From NCBI GenBank assembly GCA_964540815.1, contig CAZIOH010000018.1, forward strand, positions 20,137 to 84,136: a DNA stretch of 64,000 nt, in the 5' to 3' direction. Positions 33,701 to 42,817 of this stretch are shown here, one piece after another (within the stretch, counting starts at the first letter, position 1; each line of letters starts with the position of its first letter). Both the position numbers and the translations under genes were made by a program. The stretch is from CAZIOH01 sp964540815 (GTDB lineage Bacteria; Myxococcota_A; Polyangia; Fen-1088). The notes below the pieces were generated by a model that was not told where the DNA came from, ran no database searches, and saw only the letters and a program-made list of their open reading frames with translations.

Positions 33701-34786
33701 TCAGGTCCCCGGGGGCAACACGATCTGGAGACCGTTGACCGGTGCGCGCGTGATGAGGCCGGTGCCGGGGGTCGCGAGAATGGTGAATGCCGTGCCGGAC
33801 ACCCGCGCGAACTGCACGTAGTTGCCAAACCCTCCGTTGGTGGCCTTCATGTAGACCGGGAGATCGGCGGCGGTGGCGGGCGAAGGCGAACGCTGCGACA
33901 GCCCAAGCTGGATGGACGGGATCGCGTAGGTCGAGGTGCGATCGTTCCCCGCCATCGCGATCGAGCCCATCGCGTAGAGGTACATGTCGAACCGCGCGGC
34001 GCTGGCGGCGTCCGGCACCCCCTGGATCTGGATCATGGCGGGTGCGCCGATCGGGTCGAGGTAGCCGTTGAACATGCGGGCGTCTCCCGGCCGGTCGACG
34101 GTCCAGAGCGAGAACACCCCGCCCCCCTGCGAGGTCCACTTGACGACGAGGCCCGGCACCACGGCTCCGAACTGGTCCACCAGGGTGCTGAGGGTCCCGG
34201 TCGCCCCCGGGGCGCTGTTCCAGTTCGCGGCGGGCTTGATGCCGGCCACCTCGGTCGGCCCCATCGGGACGGGCGCCGCTCCGACGAAGTCGATGCTGAT
34301 GATCCTCGGCGGGGGTGCGCCACCCGCCGCGGAGCCCGCGGCACCGGGATTCCCGGCCATCGCCAGGTTGCCTCCCGCCCCAGCACCGGATCCACCGACG
34401 CCGGTCCCGCCGGTGGCCAGCGCCGCGACTCCTCCGCTCCCCGGGTTCCCTCCAGTTCCAAGGGCGCCTCCCGCGCCCGGCAGACCACCGGTTCCCCCGA
34501 CGGGTGCGCCACCGCTCCCACCGGCCACGCTCCCCGTCCCGCCGGATGCCGTGCCCCCGGTGCCGAGCAGCCTGCCGCCGCCGGTGCCGGTGTCGATCCC
34601 CGCGCCCGTACCGCCCGACCCATCGGCCGTCATCATCCTTCCAGCTCCTCCGCCGAGAGCTCCACCGCTCTCGCCGCCGGCTCCGAGGCGCCCGTACCCC
34701 TCGCCGCCACAGGAGAGCTGGGGCGCGAGCACCGCGACCACCAGCGCGACCAACCCGGCCGGGCTACACCAGGAACGGGTCGCCAT
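33701..34786 (-). CDS. Lipoprotein with Gly-rich stalk and a beta-rich C-terminal domain
   Basis: A 361-residue protein from the ATG at 34784-34786. The signal ends in a lipobox-like Gln-Leu-Ser-Cys; about 130 residues of Gly/Thr/Ala-rich stalk follow. The C-terminal 190 residues begin RIISIDFVG and contain AGIKPAANWNSAPG, a motif that recurs in secreted proteins of Planctomycetes and Verrucomicrobia whose function is unknown to me. A later segment (FDMYLYAMGSIAMAGNDRTSTY) is beta-rich. An in-frame ATG at 34822 is an alternative start. No catalytic residues are visible. Confidence 0.55.
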   Translation of the reverse strand: MATRSWCSPAGLVALVVAVLAPQLSCGGEGYGRLGAGGESGGALGGGAGRMMTADGSGGTGAGIDTGTGGGRLLGTGGTASGGTGSVAGGSGGAPVGGTGGLPGAGGALGTGGNPGSGGVAALATGGTGVGGSGAGAGGNLAMAGNPGAAGSAAGGAPPPRIISIDFVGAAPVPMGPTEVAGIKPAANWNSAPGATGTLSTLVDQFGAVVPGLVVKWTSQGGGVFSLWTVDRPGDARMFNGYLDPIGAPAMIQIQGVPDAASAARFDMYLYAMGSIAMAGNDRTSTYAIPSIQLGLSQRSPSPATAADLPVYMKATNGGFGNYVQFARVSGTAFTILATPGTGLITRAPVNGLQIVLPPGT

Positions 34787-34934
34787 CGCGCCCGGCCCGG
34801 TCTGTAGGGAAAACACCCCCATTTTTATCAAGAGCTGGCAGGCAGGCCAAGCGGAACCCGTTCTTCCGCATACATCTGCACCGCAATGCAGTGCACGCGC
34901 CGCGCAATCTGCCCGGAGGCCGCGGGCCGCGGTT

Positions 34935-37130
34935 CTATCCTGGCGGGTCGGAGACCCGGGCCCGGGCGACCGGGAACAGGACCAGGGCGGCGGGCAGCTC
35001 ACCGTAGGCCACGACCGCGACCCCGGGCAACGGCCCCTCGATCAGCTGGTGGAGGTGGCGACGCAATTCCCCGTGGGTGAGCAGGACCGGGGCGGGCGCG
35101 GCCGGGGGCGGCGCGCCGACCGCCGGCAAGGCCTCGGGCATGGCCGCTTGGGTGGCCGCTCGCAAGGCCGCGCCGATGCCCGCCACGACATCCTCCGCGA
35201 GGCTCGGATCGAGGGCCAGCTGCCGGACGCGACCGACCTGCCGGATCCCGTCGCGCAGAGCATCCTCGATCCGCGCCTCGAGCTCCACGACCGGCAAGCG
35301 TCCCTCCCCGTCGAGGTGCGGCGCCACCAGAGCTGCCCCGAGCCCGGAGCGGACGTGCTCCACCACGGCCGCCGGATCGACCGGCGCGGGGCTCTCGAGC
35401 GTGGCCAGGCTCTCCAGGATCTCGAGCCCCGCTCCGAGAGAGACCCCGTCTCGGACCAGGCCCCGCAACACCTGGTTGAGCCGTCCGAGCGACAGCACCC
35501 TCGGGACGACCTCGCGGACCAGGGCCGGGTGGGTCCGGCGCCAGCGCTCGATCCACGCGGCGCTGTCGTCGACGCTCACGAGCTGCCAGGCGTGACCGGC
35601 GAGGAGATTGGTCGCCGCCTCCACCCAGGCCGAGGGTCCATCGGGGGCCGGCACGACGCCGCGAACGGTCCCATCGATCTTCAGGGCCATCGTCCCGGTG
35701 GATCCAGCTCCGATCCGCGCAGCGCCTTCGATTCGGGGGCGCGTCGGCGCCGGGGGAAGGTCGAGCCGCGGGATGGACAGACCGACACGGCGGGACAGGG
35801 AGGCCAGGAGCGCCGCCGCGCGCGGCTCCCTCGGCTCGCCGGAGGCCACCCCCCCTTGCGCCGTGGTGGCGCCACCGCCGTCGCCGCCCGTACCATCACC
35901 ACCCGGGTGGCCGTCACCGTCCCCGTCGCCGTCCCTGCTCGGGGCGGCCGCGAGGGGCCCGCCCACCACCGCGAGCGACCGGGAGACCTGGTAGAGGATC
36001 GGCTCCGCCCGGACCTCACGGGCGTCCGCGCGGCGACCGCGCAGCACGCGCGCCTGCCGCACCGCGAGCCCCGTGCTCGCCAGCCCGAGCAAGGCGAAGG
36101 GCCAGGTCGGCAGCCCTGGCACCAGCGCCAGGGCCAGCAACAGCCCGCCCGCGACGGCGATGGCCTTCGGCTGCTGGCCGAGCTGGCGCAGCAGCTCGGT
36201 TCCGAAGCCGGCGGGATGGCCACCGCCCTCCGAGCGGCCGTCCCGCAACGTGGATGTCGTGGCGGTCCGCGTGACGACGATCCCGGCCGCCACGGAGATC
36301 ACCAGCGCGGGCACCTCGGCGACGAGGCCCCCGCCGATGGTGAGCACCGCGTAGGTGCGCAAGGCGTCCTCGAGGGACATCCCCCGCTGCCCGAGCCCGA
36401 CCGCCAGCCCGCCGACGATGTTGACCGCCACGATCACCAGGCCGGCCACGGCGTCCCCACGCACGAACTTGATGGCCCCGTCCATCGCCCCGAAGAAGTG
36501 GGCCTCCCGATCGAGCTCGGCGCGCCGGTGGCGGGCGCCCTCGAGGTCGATGCTGCCCGCGCGCAGATCCGCGTCGATGGCCATCTGCTTTCCCGGCATC
36601 CCGTCGAGCGTGAACCGGGCCGCCACCTCGGCCACCCGTTCGGCCCCCTTGGTGATGACCACGTATTGCACGAGGGTCAGGATCAGGAACACCACCGCGC
36701 CCACCACCAGGTTGCCGCCCACCACCAGGCGGCCGAAGGCGTGGATCACCGCGCCCGCGTTCCCGTGCAGCAGCACCAGGCGGGTGGCCGAGATCTCGAG
36801 GCCCAGGCGAAACAGCGTGGTCAGCAGCAACAGGGTCGGGAAGGCCGAGAGATCGAACGTCGCCCGCACCTGCAGGGCCAGCGCCAGCATCAGCACCGCC
36901 AGGGACAGGCTGCTCGAGAGCAACACATCGAGGACCGACGGGGGCAGCGGGACGACCATGCTCGCGACCACGCCCACGATCGCGGCCGCCACCAGCGGCT
37001 CGGCGCTGCGCTCGAGGAACGAACCGGGGCGCGGCCGCCCCGGGCCGTCGACGTCGCCCGACGCCCGCCTGGCGCGGGAGCGCAGCCCTGCCCACCCGCC
37101 CCGCTCGCGGCCCCACGCCCCCCCCGCCAT
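34935..37130 (-). CDS. FHIPEP-family export-gate protein (FlhA/SctV)
   Basis: A 731-residue protein, the inner-membrane export gate of flagellar or non-flagellar type III secretion. About eight membrane helices fill residues 40-330. The family signature is clear in VVITKGAERVAEVAARF, then TLDGMPGKQMAIDADLRAGS and FFGAMDGAIKFVRGDAVAG. The Glu in GAERVAEV, the LRAGSID segment and the C-terminal layout lean towards SctV rather than FlhA; classification by eye is tentative. A long Asp/Gly-rich linker lies between membrane and cytoplasmic domains. The start at 37128-37130 was chosen because the longer frame to 37268 runs through the MITE-like repeat. It stands alone here, about 30 kb from the fliE-flgC-flgB cluster. 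Confidence 0.87.
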   Translation of the reverse strand: MAGGAWGRERGGWAGLRSRARRASGDVDGPGRPRPGSFLERSAEPLVAAAIVGVVASMVVPLPPSVLDVLLSSSLSLAVLMLALALQVRATFDLSAFPTLLLLTTLFRLGLEISATRLVLLHGNAGAVIHAFGRLVVGGNLVVGAVVFLILTLVQYVVITKGAERVAEVAARFTLDGMPGKQMAIDADLRAGSIDLEGARHRRAELDREAHFFGAMDGAIKFVRGDAVAGLVIVAVNIVGGLAVGLGQRGMSLEDALRTYAVLTIGGGLVAEVPALVISVAAGIVVTRTATTSTLRDGRSEGGGHPAGFGTELLRQLGQQPKAIAVAGGLLLALALVPGLPTWPFALLGLASTGLAVRQARVLRGRRADAREVRAEPILYQVSRSLAVVGGPLAAAPSRDGDGDGDGHPGGDGTGGDGGGATTAQGGVASGEPREPRAAALLASLSRRVGLSIPRLDLPPAPTRPRIEGAARIGAGSTGTMALKIDGTVRGVVPAPDGPSAWVEAATNLLAGHAWQLVSVDDSAAWIERWRRTHPALVREVVPRVLSLGRLNQVLRGLVRDGVSLGAGLEILESLATLESPAPVDPAAVVEHVRSGLGAALVAPHLDGEGRLPVVELEARIEDALRDGIRQVGRVRQLALDPSLAEDVVAGIGAALRAATQAAMPEALPAVGAPPPAAPAPVLLTHGELRRHLHQLIEGPLPGVAVVAYGELPAALVLFPVARARVSDPPG

Positions 37131-37134
37131 CTGG

Positions 37135-37299
37135 CTAGTGCTCCTCCCTCGAAATAGCCGCAATGCTCCGCGGTCGAGGCGAAGTCCCCGCGAGGCGCGA
37201 CGACGACCAACACTCCTTGGTATTGCGAGGAGGAGCAACGAAGTGGGGGCGAAGCCTGGGCGGCGCAACGTTGTCGCCGTTTCGCGGCAGGAGCACTAG
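37135..37299. mobile_element. 165-bp MITE-like element with terminal inverted repeats
   Basis: The element starts CTAGTGCTCCT (37135-37145) and ends AGGAGCACTAG (37289-37299), an 11-bp perfect inverted repeat. The arms continue imperfectly inward for about 20 more bases, with GAAA and CAA segments matching. If the palindromic CTAG at each end is a target duplication, the element proper begins TGCTCCT. It carries no transposase, lies between the FHIPEP start and doxX, and supplies the doxX stop codon. Confidence 0.65.
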
Positions 37300-37757
37300 G
37301 CCATCCAGCGGGGCAGGCGCGCGCGCATCGCATGGTCGACGCCGAGCACCCGCCCCGGCGGAGCGAACACGAACGTCAACAGGATGGCGGCGATCACCAG
37401 CGCGTTCCCGGGCGGCGTCAGCGCCTGTCCCGAGGCGGCCGCGATCGATCCGAGCAGCAACACCCCGAGGAACGAGGCCAGGCGGGTGACGAACCCGAGC
37501 CCGAGGCACAGCCCCACGAACAGCTCTCCGGTGGTGATGAGGCTGCTGAAGATCTTCGGATGGGTGTGCGCGCTCCGCAGCACCGGCAAGAAGAAGGGAT
37601 AGGCACGGTTCGCGTCGAGCCAGGTCTGGGTGGTCTTGAGCAAGGCGTCCCCGTGCAGCCAGCCCCCCATGAATTTCTGGTAACCCTCGAGTAGCAGGAT
37701 TGCCGCGACCAGGAACCGCAGCGGCAACAGCAACGCGAGCGAGATGCGCTCGTTCAT
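37296..37757 (-). CDS. DoxX-family membrane protein
   Basis: A 153-residue integral membrane protein with four hydrophobic helices. The first contains ALLLPLRFLVAAILLLEGYQKFMGG, typical of DoxX/DoxD-like proteins, followed by the periplasmic loop with WLDANRAYPFFLPVL. DoxX proteins are linked to quinone/thiosulfate or redox-stress functions, which sequence alone cannot settle. The stop codon lies in the terminal repeat of the MITE-like element, so the last residues may be shaped by that insertion. It is divergent from thyX (116-bp gap). Confidence 0.75.
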   Translation of the reverse strand: MNERISLALLLPLRFLVAAILLLEGYQKFMGGWLHGDALLKTTQTWLDANRAYPFFLPVLRSAHTHPKIFSSLITTGELFVGLCLGLGFVTRLASFLGVLLLGSIAAASGQALTPPGNALVIAAILLTFVFAPPGRVLGVDHAMRARLPRWMA

Positions 37758-37873
37758 GGGTCGAGCTTAGTACAGTCCTGTCATTTCGTACCCATCCCCC
37801 GTCCTATCCCGTCCTCGTTCCCCGTCGCGTCCGGTCGTCGTCCGACCGGCCCCAATAATGGTAAGTTGCCCGC

Positions 37874-38971
37874 GTGTCAGACAGCGTGACCACCGTGACC
37901 ACCGTGCGCCCGACCAGCCCCGCCGCCGAGGAGATCCTCGGTCGTTACTTCCCGGTGCTCGACCACGGCTTCGTCTCCCTCATCGACTACATGGGCACCG
38001 ACGATTGCATCGAGCGGGCCGCGCGCGTCAGCTATGGCTACGGGACGCGCAAGCAGAGCCAGACGCGCGGATTGCTGCGGTACCTGCGCCGGCACAAGCA
38101 CACCACGCCGAGCGAGATGGTCGAGCTGAAGTTCCACTGCTGCATGCCCATCTTCATCGCCCGCCAGTGGATCCGGCATCGCACCGCCAACGTGAACGAG
38201 TACAGCGGGCGCTACAGCCTGATCCCCATGCTGTTCTACACGCCACCGCCCGAGCAGCTCCAGACCCAGAGCCGCCGCAACAACCAGGGTCGCAGCGGTG
38301 ACTCGGTCGCGGACGCGGTCTCGGCCGAGGCCTCCCGCCGATGGCGCGCCGATCGGGCGCAGGCCGCGGCCACCTACGAGTGGCTGACCGGCGAAGGGGT
38401 CGCGCGCGAGCTGGCCCGCATCGATCTGCCGCTCTCCACGTACACCCAGTGGTACTGGAAGATCGACCTGCACAACCTGCTGCACTTCCTCACCCTGCGG
38501 GTGGATCCCCACGCCCAGTGGGAGATCCAGGAGTTCGGCCGGGTGATGGCCGGGATGCTGGCCAGGGTGGCCCCGCTCTCCTACGAGGCCTGGATCGACT
38601 ACGACGTCTGCGGCACCCACCTGTCGCGGATGGAGCTCGACGTCCTGCGGACCCTGGTCACCCCACACCCCGCCACCGCCACCGCCACCGTCACCCCCAC
38701 CGCCGCCGCAGCCGGGACCGCGGTCACCGGAACCGCGGCTCCCGGGGCCGGGATCCCCGCGGGGCTCCGCGCCACCGGCGGCGCGCTCGATCGCGCGGCC
38801 TTGCTCGCACACGGGCTCTCCTCCCGTGAGGCCGACGAGCTCCTCGACAAGCTGGGGCCGAAGCCAGTGCCGAGCTTCACGCTCGACCTCGCGGCGGCCA
38901 GATCGGCGGAGTTCTTCGCCGAGCGCTTCGCCGCCGCCGTGCCCCGCGCCGAGCTCCCCGACCCAGGGTAG
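37874..38971 (+). CDS. thyX: Flavin-dependent thymidylate synthase ThyX
   Basis: A 365-residue enzyme making dTMP from dUMP with FAD and methylenetetrahydrofolate. The ThyX motif is exact: RHRTANVNEYSGRYS, with the nucleotide-binding Arg/His. Upstream segments RAARVSYGYG and HTTPSEMVELKFHC, and HNLLHFLTLRVDPHAQWEI, fit the family. Residues about 275-310 are an Ala/Thr/Pro-rich insertion followed by an extra helical C-terminal domain, making it longer than typical ThyX. A GTG start at 37874 was chosen. No thyA was seen in the window. Confidence 0.93.
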   Translation: MSDSVTTVTTVRPTSPAAEEILGRYFPVLDHGFVSLIDYMGTDDCIERAARVSYGYGTRKQSQTRGLLRYLRRHKHTTPSEMVELKFHCCMPIFIARQWIRHRTANVNEYSGRYSLIPMLFYTPPPEQLQTQSRRNNQGRSGDSVADAVSAEASRRWRADRAQAAATYEWLTGEGVARELARIDLPLSTYTQWYWKIDLHNLLHFLTLRVDPHAQWEIQEFGRVMAGMLARVAPLSYEAWIDYDVCGTHLSRMELDVLRTLVTPHPATATATVTPTAAAAGTAVTGTAAPGAGIPAGLRATGGALDRAALLAHGLSSREADELLDKLGPKPVPSFTLDLAAARSAEFFAERFAAAVPRAELPDPG

Positions 38972-39078
38972 AGGGTAGGAGGCACCCGCGCTCGCCGCGC
39001 GCGGGGCGCCACGACGCGCACCGCCGGGATTTCGAGCCGCCCTCGGGAAGGCTCTCAATCTCGCCGATTTACCCGCCG

Positions 39079-39972
39079 ATGGTCGCGGTGAGCCCATCCA
39101 TGCACGCAGCGCCCCGGAGACCCACGTCCCCGCCCCCGTTGTCGCTCCCCGCGCGAGCGGCCAGCCGACGGAGGGCACGTACCGCGCTGCTCCGCCGGCT
39201 GACCGTGATCGCCGTCGGGGCATGGGCAGGGGCAGGGGCAGGAACAGGAGGACGCCCGGCCAGCGCCGCAGAGCCGAAGCCCGTCGCCAGGTCGACCGCG
39301 GAGCTCACGGCCCAGCAGCACTTCAAGGAGGGGGAGCAGCGCTACGGGGCGCGCCAGTTCCAGGCCGCCCTCGACGAGTACCAGGCTGGTTTCACCATCC
39401 TGCCCCTCCCCGGGTTCCTCGTGAACATCGGGCAGTGCTATCGACGCATGGGGGACTTGCCCCACGCCCGCTCGACCTTCCAGCGCTTCGTTCTGGCGGC
39501 GCCGGACTCTCCCCTCGTCCCCGAGGTCCGGGAGCTCATCTCCGAGATCGATCGGCAGCAGCGGAGCGCCTACCTCGACACGCCGGAGGTCCTCCCGCTG
39601 TCCTACGGCAGCTCCGAATCGGAGGAGTCGGGGCGCCCGACCCACGCCCCGGGGCCGATCGTCTCTGCCGAAGCGCTGAGGGCGTCCCCGCCCGCCCCGG
39701 CGGCATCCACCGGCGCCCTCATCGACATGCAGGTCGAGCCCGGCCCGGACGCCGATTCCCGCTCGGGCGATTCGGCCAGAGCGTCGGTGCACGGGTCGGA
39801 GGACGAGCGGTCGTCGTCCTCCTCCACCTCCGCCTGGTCGGAGCACCGCTGGTGGCTCTGGGGGGGCCTCGCCGCCGCCGTCATCGGAGGCAGCGTGACC
39901 GCGTACCTGGCGCTGTCCGCACCGAACACCGTCGTGCTTCACGACGGGACCCTGGGCTCGCTCCGGCGGTGA
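39079..39972 (+). CDS. TPR protein with C-terminal membrane anchor
   Basis: A 297-residue protein. An Arg-rich signal-like N-terminus is followed by one clear TPR region: LTAQQHFKEGEQRYGARQFQAALDEYQAGFTIL, then FLVNIGQCYRRMGDLPHARSTFQRFVLAAPDSP. A disordered Ser/Pro/Glu-rich segment leads to a hydrophobic helix (WWLWGGLAAAVIGGSVTAYLALS) and a short tail. This architecture, TPR in the periplasm and a C-terminal anchor, is common in myxobacteria. Partners are unknown. The next gene begins by overlapping its stop. Confidence 0.68.
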   Translation: MVAVSPSMHAAPRRPTSPPPLSLPARAASRRRARTALLRRLTVIAVGAWAGAGAGTGGRPASAAEPKPVARSTAELTAQQHFKEGEQRYGARQFQAALDEYQAGFTILPLPGFLVNIGQCYRRMGDLPHARSTFQRFVLAAPDSPLVPEVRELISEIDRQQRSAYLDTPEVLPLSYGSSESEESGRPTHAPGPIVSAEALRASPPAPAASTGALIDMQVEPGPDADSRSGDSARASVHGSEDERSSSSSTSAWSEHRWWLWGGLAAAVIGGSVTAYLALSAPNTVVLHDGTLGSLRR

Positions 39973-41138
39973 GGCGCGCGCTCGACATGCGGCTTCGCAC
40001 ACCCCGAGCACGTCCCTGGGGCGCCGCCAGACGCGTGGTCGCGCGGCTGAACCGTGAGGCCCGCATCTCGACCCTCGCGGCCATCGTGGCCACCATGGCC
40101 GCCACCCTCGCGGTCCTGACGTTGGTGGGCTGTCGCCAGGCGAACGAGATCCCCGAGGAGGGCGCGGTCATGCTGCGCATCGACGCCGCGCCGACCGGGC
40201 CGCGTCCGACCGAGCTCCGGGTCTGGGCCTACGCGGACGAGGGCGTGATCTTCGACGGCACCCGCTTCCCCGCGCAAGGCAACCTGCCCGCCACCGTGGG
40301 CAGCATCCTCGGCAGCATCCTGGTCAGCCCGGGCAATGTCTCGGGGAACCTCCGGATCTACGTGAGGGGCCTCGAAAACGCGCTCACGGTCGCGACCGGG
40401 ATCGTGGTGCTGCCACCGGCGACGCGCAACCGGACCACGGTGGACGTGTTCCTCGACCACCTGTCCCTGCACGACGTCGACAGCGATGGCGACGGCGTGC
40501 CCGACGAGATCGACGACTGCCCGACCATCAGCAACCCGGAGCAGCTCGGCTGCCCCCAGGGAGCCGGAGCCGACGCGGGGACCGGCGGGACCACCACCCC
40601 GCTCGACGCCTCGGGCGCGGGAGGTACCGGGGGCGGCACCGGCGCGGCAGTCGGCAGCGGCGGTGGCGGTGGGTTGGCGCCGGGCGGCACGGGCGGCGGC
40701 CCCCGCGACGCTGGCGTGGCCGGCAGCGGGGGCTCGGGGGGCAGCCAGGTCGTGGATGCGGGCGCGGGTCACGCCGATCGCCCCGCCCCGGTCGACGCCC
40801 AGGCGGGCGATGCCAGCTCCGAGCCGGCGGATGCCTCCGCGCGGGCCGACGCCGAGCCCGTGGACGCCGCGGGGCCGGGCAGCCCCACCGACGCTGGCGC
40901 CGGCCAACCCGACGTGATCATCCCCTTCGGCAAGGGCCTCGGGTCTGCGTGTCAGACCAACCTCGAATGTCGATCGTTCTTCTGCGCGGACGGGGTCTGC
41001 TGCAATGCCGCCTGTGACCAGCCCTGCCGAGCGTGCGTCTTCGGGTTCTGCCTGGCCATCTCCCGCGCCCCCGACCCCCCGCAGTGCTCCGGCACCATGA
41101 CCTGCAACCAGGCCGCCATGTGCGTCCCGGGCCCCTAG
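39969..41138 (+). CDS. Lipoprotein with thrombospondin-type-3-like repeat and Cys-rich C-terminus
   Basis: A 389-residue lipoprotein if translated from the GTG at 39969, which overlaps the upstream stop; the ATG at 39987 is the alternative. The signal ends in a lipobox (LTLVGC). A beta-rich domain (residues about 55-165) is followed by DVDSDGDGVPDEIDDCPTIS, a calcium-binding thrombospondin-type-3 repeat, then a Gly/Ala/Asp-rich low-complexity stretch. It ends with a module of 10 cysteines (CQTNLECRSFFCADGVCCNA) seen in many myxobacterial surface proteins. Function unknown. It is translationally coupled to the TPR protein. Confidence 0.65.
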   Translation: MRRALDMRLRTPRARPWGAARRVVARLNREARISTLAAIVATMAATLAVLTLVGCRQANEIPEEGAVMLRIDAAPTGPRPTELRVWAYADEGVIFDGTRFPAQGNLPATVGSILGSILVSPGNVSGNLRIYVRGLENALTVATGIVVLPPATRNRTTVDVFLDHLSLHDVDSDGDGVPDEIDDCPTISNPEQLGCPQGAGADAGTGGTTTPLDASGAGGTGGGTGAAVGSGGGGGLAPGGTGGGPRDAGVAGSGGSGGSQVVDAGAGHADRPAPVDAQAGDASSEPADASARADAEPVDAAGPGSPTDAGAGQPDVIIPFGKGLGSACQTNLECRSFFCADGVCCNAACDQPCRACVFGFCLAISRAPDPPQCSGTMTCNQAAMCVPGP

Positions 41139-41303
41139 CCTTCCCCTGGCCTTGGCCGGCGCCGGCGCCGGCTCCGTCGCCGTCCTCGTCGCCCGACGGA
41201 CGCGACTCGGAGCGAGAACGAGAACGAGAACGAGCCGGCGACGAGGACGAGGACGAGGACGGGAGATGGGCCCGGGGGACTGGGTATCGGGCCTGAAGGG
41301 ACG
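41139..41303. repeat. Convergent junction: hexamer repeats and 13-bp inverted repeat
   Basis: The gap between two converging genes contains GGCGCC repeats, then an inverted pair of CGTCCTCGTCGCC (41181-41193) with GGCGACGAGGACG (41237-41249). Between and after them are GAACGA and GAGGAC hexamer repeats. The loop is 43 nt. This could act as a bidirectional barrier to transcription; no gene is seen. Confidence 0.6.
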
Positions 41304-42215
41304 TCAGGCCCGGGGGTGGAAGCGGTCGTAGACCTTGCGGAGGTGGGTGCGGCCGAGGTGGGTGTAGATCTCGGTGGTGCCGATGTCGGCGTGTCCGAGC
41401 ATGGTCTGCACCGAGCGCAGGTCGGCGCCGCGCTCGACGAGGTGCGTGGCGAACGAGTGCCGCAGCTTGTGGGGCGAGAGCCGCTTGCGAATCCCGGCGA
41501 CCACCGCGTATTCCCCCAGCAGCTTCCAGAATCCCTGGCGGGTCATGCCGCGCCCGCGGTTGGTGAGGAACAAGGTCTCGACCGCGCTCCCCCTGGCGAA
41601 GGTGGCCCGGGCCTGCTCCAGGTAGGCGCGGATCCCGGCCACCGCCACCTCGCCGAGGGGGACCAGGCGCTCCTTGCGACCCTTGCCGGTCGCCATCAGG
41701 TAGCCCGCGTCGAAGTTGATGTCGCGCAGGCGCAGGCGCACGAGCTCGGAGACCCGCAGGCCCGCGGCGTACAGCGTCTCCAGCATGGCGGCGTCGCGCA
41801 GCCCGCGCGGCAGGCGGCGATCCGGTGCGGCCAGCAGGCGATCCACCTCCTCGATGGTCAGGAACGAGGGGAGCTTGCGACCGAAGCGTGGAATGTCGAT
41901 ATCCTCGGTGGGATCGACGTCGATCAGGCGTTCGGCCTTGAGGAAACGAAACCATTGGCGGAGCGCCACCATGGCCCGCGCCTGAGAGCGGGCCGAGCGC
42001 TTCTTCCCCTCGAGCTGCCCGAGGTGGTCGAGGATCTCGAGGGTCCGCACCTCCCCGATCCGGCGCGCCCGCCGCCCCGAACGCTCGCCGACGAACCGAC
42101 AGAAGGCGGCGAGATCGGTCCCGTAGGCCGCGAGGGTGGCGGACGCGAGCTGGCGCTCCACCTTCAGGTGGTCGAGAAACTGCTGCAGCGCCAGATCCAG
42201 CGACAGTTCCGCCAT
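41304..42215 (-). CDS. xerD: XerD-type tyrosine recombinase
   Basis: A 303-residue tyrosine recombinase, usual length for XerC/XerD. Catalytic residues are visible in order: Arg in AAGLRVSELVRLRL, Lys in ATGKGRKERLVPL, His/Arg in SPHKLRHSFATHLVERG, His in MLGHADIGTTE and Tyr in IYTHLGR. Together with XerC it would resolve chromosome dimers at dif. It is last in the nrdR-rib-nusB operon direction, 109 bp after nusB, a conserved-looking housekeeping context rather than a phage or integron one. XerC is the alternative name. Confidence 0.85.
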   Translation of the reverse strand: MAELSLDLALQQFLDHLKVERQLASATLAAYGTDLAAFCRFVGERSGRRARRIGEVRTLEILDHLGQLEGKKRSARSQARAMVALRQWFRFLKAERLIDVDPTEDIDIPRFGRKLPSFLTIEEVDRLLAAPDRRLPRGLRDAAMLETLYAAGLRVSELVRLRLRDINFDAGYLMATGKGRKERLVPLGEVAVAGIRAYLEQARATFARGSAVETLFLTNRGRGMTRQGFWKLLGEYAVVAGIRKRLSPHKLRHSFATHLVERGADLRSVQTMLGHADIGTTEIYTHLGRTHLRKVYDRFHPRA

Positions 42216-42324
42216 CGGCTCCCTCCCTCGACTCTCGCCGATTCATGCCGAACCGCAAGTTCGTCGTTCGATGTGCGCCGGCCCAGGTTGCGCCCACGGA
42301 CGATTCGTCGCCCCCGCGGGGCGA

Positions 42325-42816
42325 TCAGCGGCGGAGCTGCAGCTCGTTGACCGCCCGATCGAGGAGGCCGTTGACGAACGCTCCCCCCTCGCTGGAGCCG
42401 AAGCGCTTGGCGAGCTCGATGGCCTCGTTCAGGATCACGTTGGTGGGGGCGGTGGGCCTTCCGCCCGAGAACTTGAGCTCGAAGAGGGCCAGGCGGATCA
42501 CGTTGCGGTCGACCGAGGCCATGCGCTCGAGGCGCCACTTCTTCGACAGCTCCTGCACGAGCCCGTCGATCTCGGCGCGCTGACCGCTCACCCCGGCCAC
42601 CAGATCCTCCACCAGCTGCCGATCGAAGGGGACCCCCTTGGACGGCACCGGATCGAAGGGATCGTCGGGATCCGCGTCGGGATCGGCCTCGGCCGCCAGG
42701 TGATCGAAGTACAGGCGCAGGGCGGCGTCCGCGCCGAGCTCGGGATTGAAGTCCATCTGAATCAGCACCTGCAGCGCGATCTCTCGTGCGCGCCGCCGGG
42801 GACCTACCGTCTGCAT
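42325..42816 (-). CDS. nusB: NusB transcription antitermination factor
   Basis: A 163-residue RNA-binding antitermination protein that acts with NusE on boxA of rRNA operons. The family pattern is clear: RRRAREIALQVLIQMDFNP at the N-terminus, LERMASVDRNVIRLALFEL, and APTNVILNEAIELAKRFGSS plus GGAFVNGLLDRAV at the C-terminus. It carries a longer acidic loop (about residues 45-60) than most. One base separates it from ribH, a common gene order. Confidence 0.93.
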   Translation of the reverse strand: MQTVGPRRRAREIALQVLIQMDFNPELGADAALRLYFDHLAAEADPDADPDDPFDPVPSKGVPFDRQLVEDLVAGVSGQRAEIDGLVQELSKKWRLERMASVDRNVIRLALFELKFSGGRPTAPTNVILNEAIELAKRFGSSEGGAFVNGLLDRAVNELQLRR

Positions 42817-42817
42817 G

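Noticed and set aside
41304..42215. Phage or integron integrase
   Set aside because: Length, motifs and position next to nusB/rib genes fit the housekeeping XerD recombinase.
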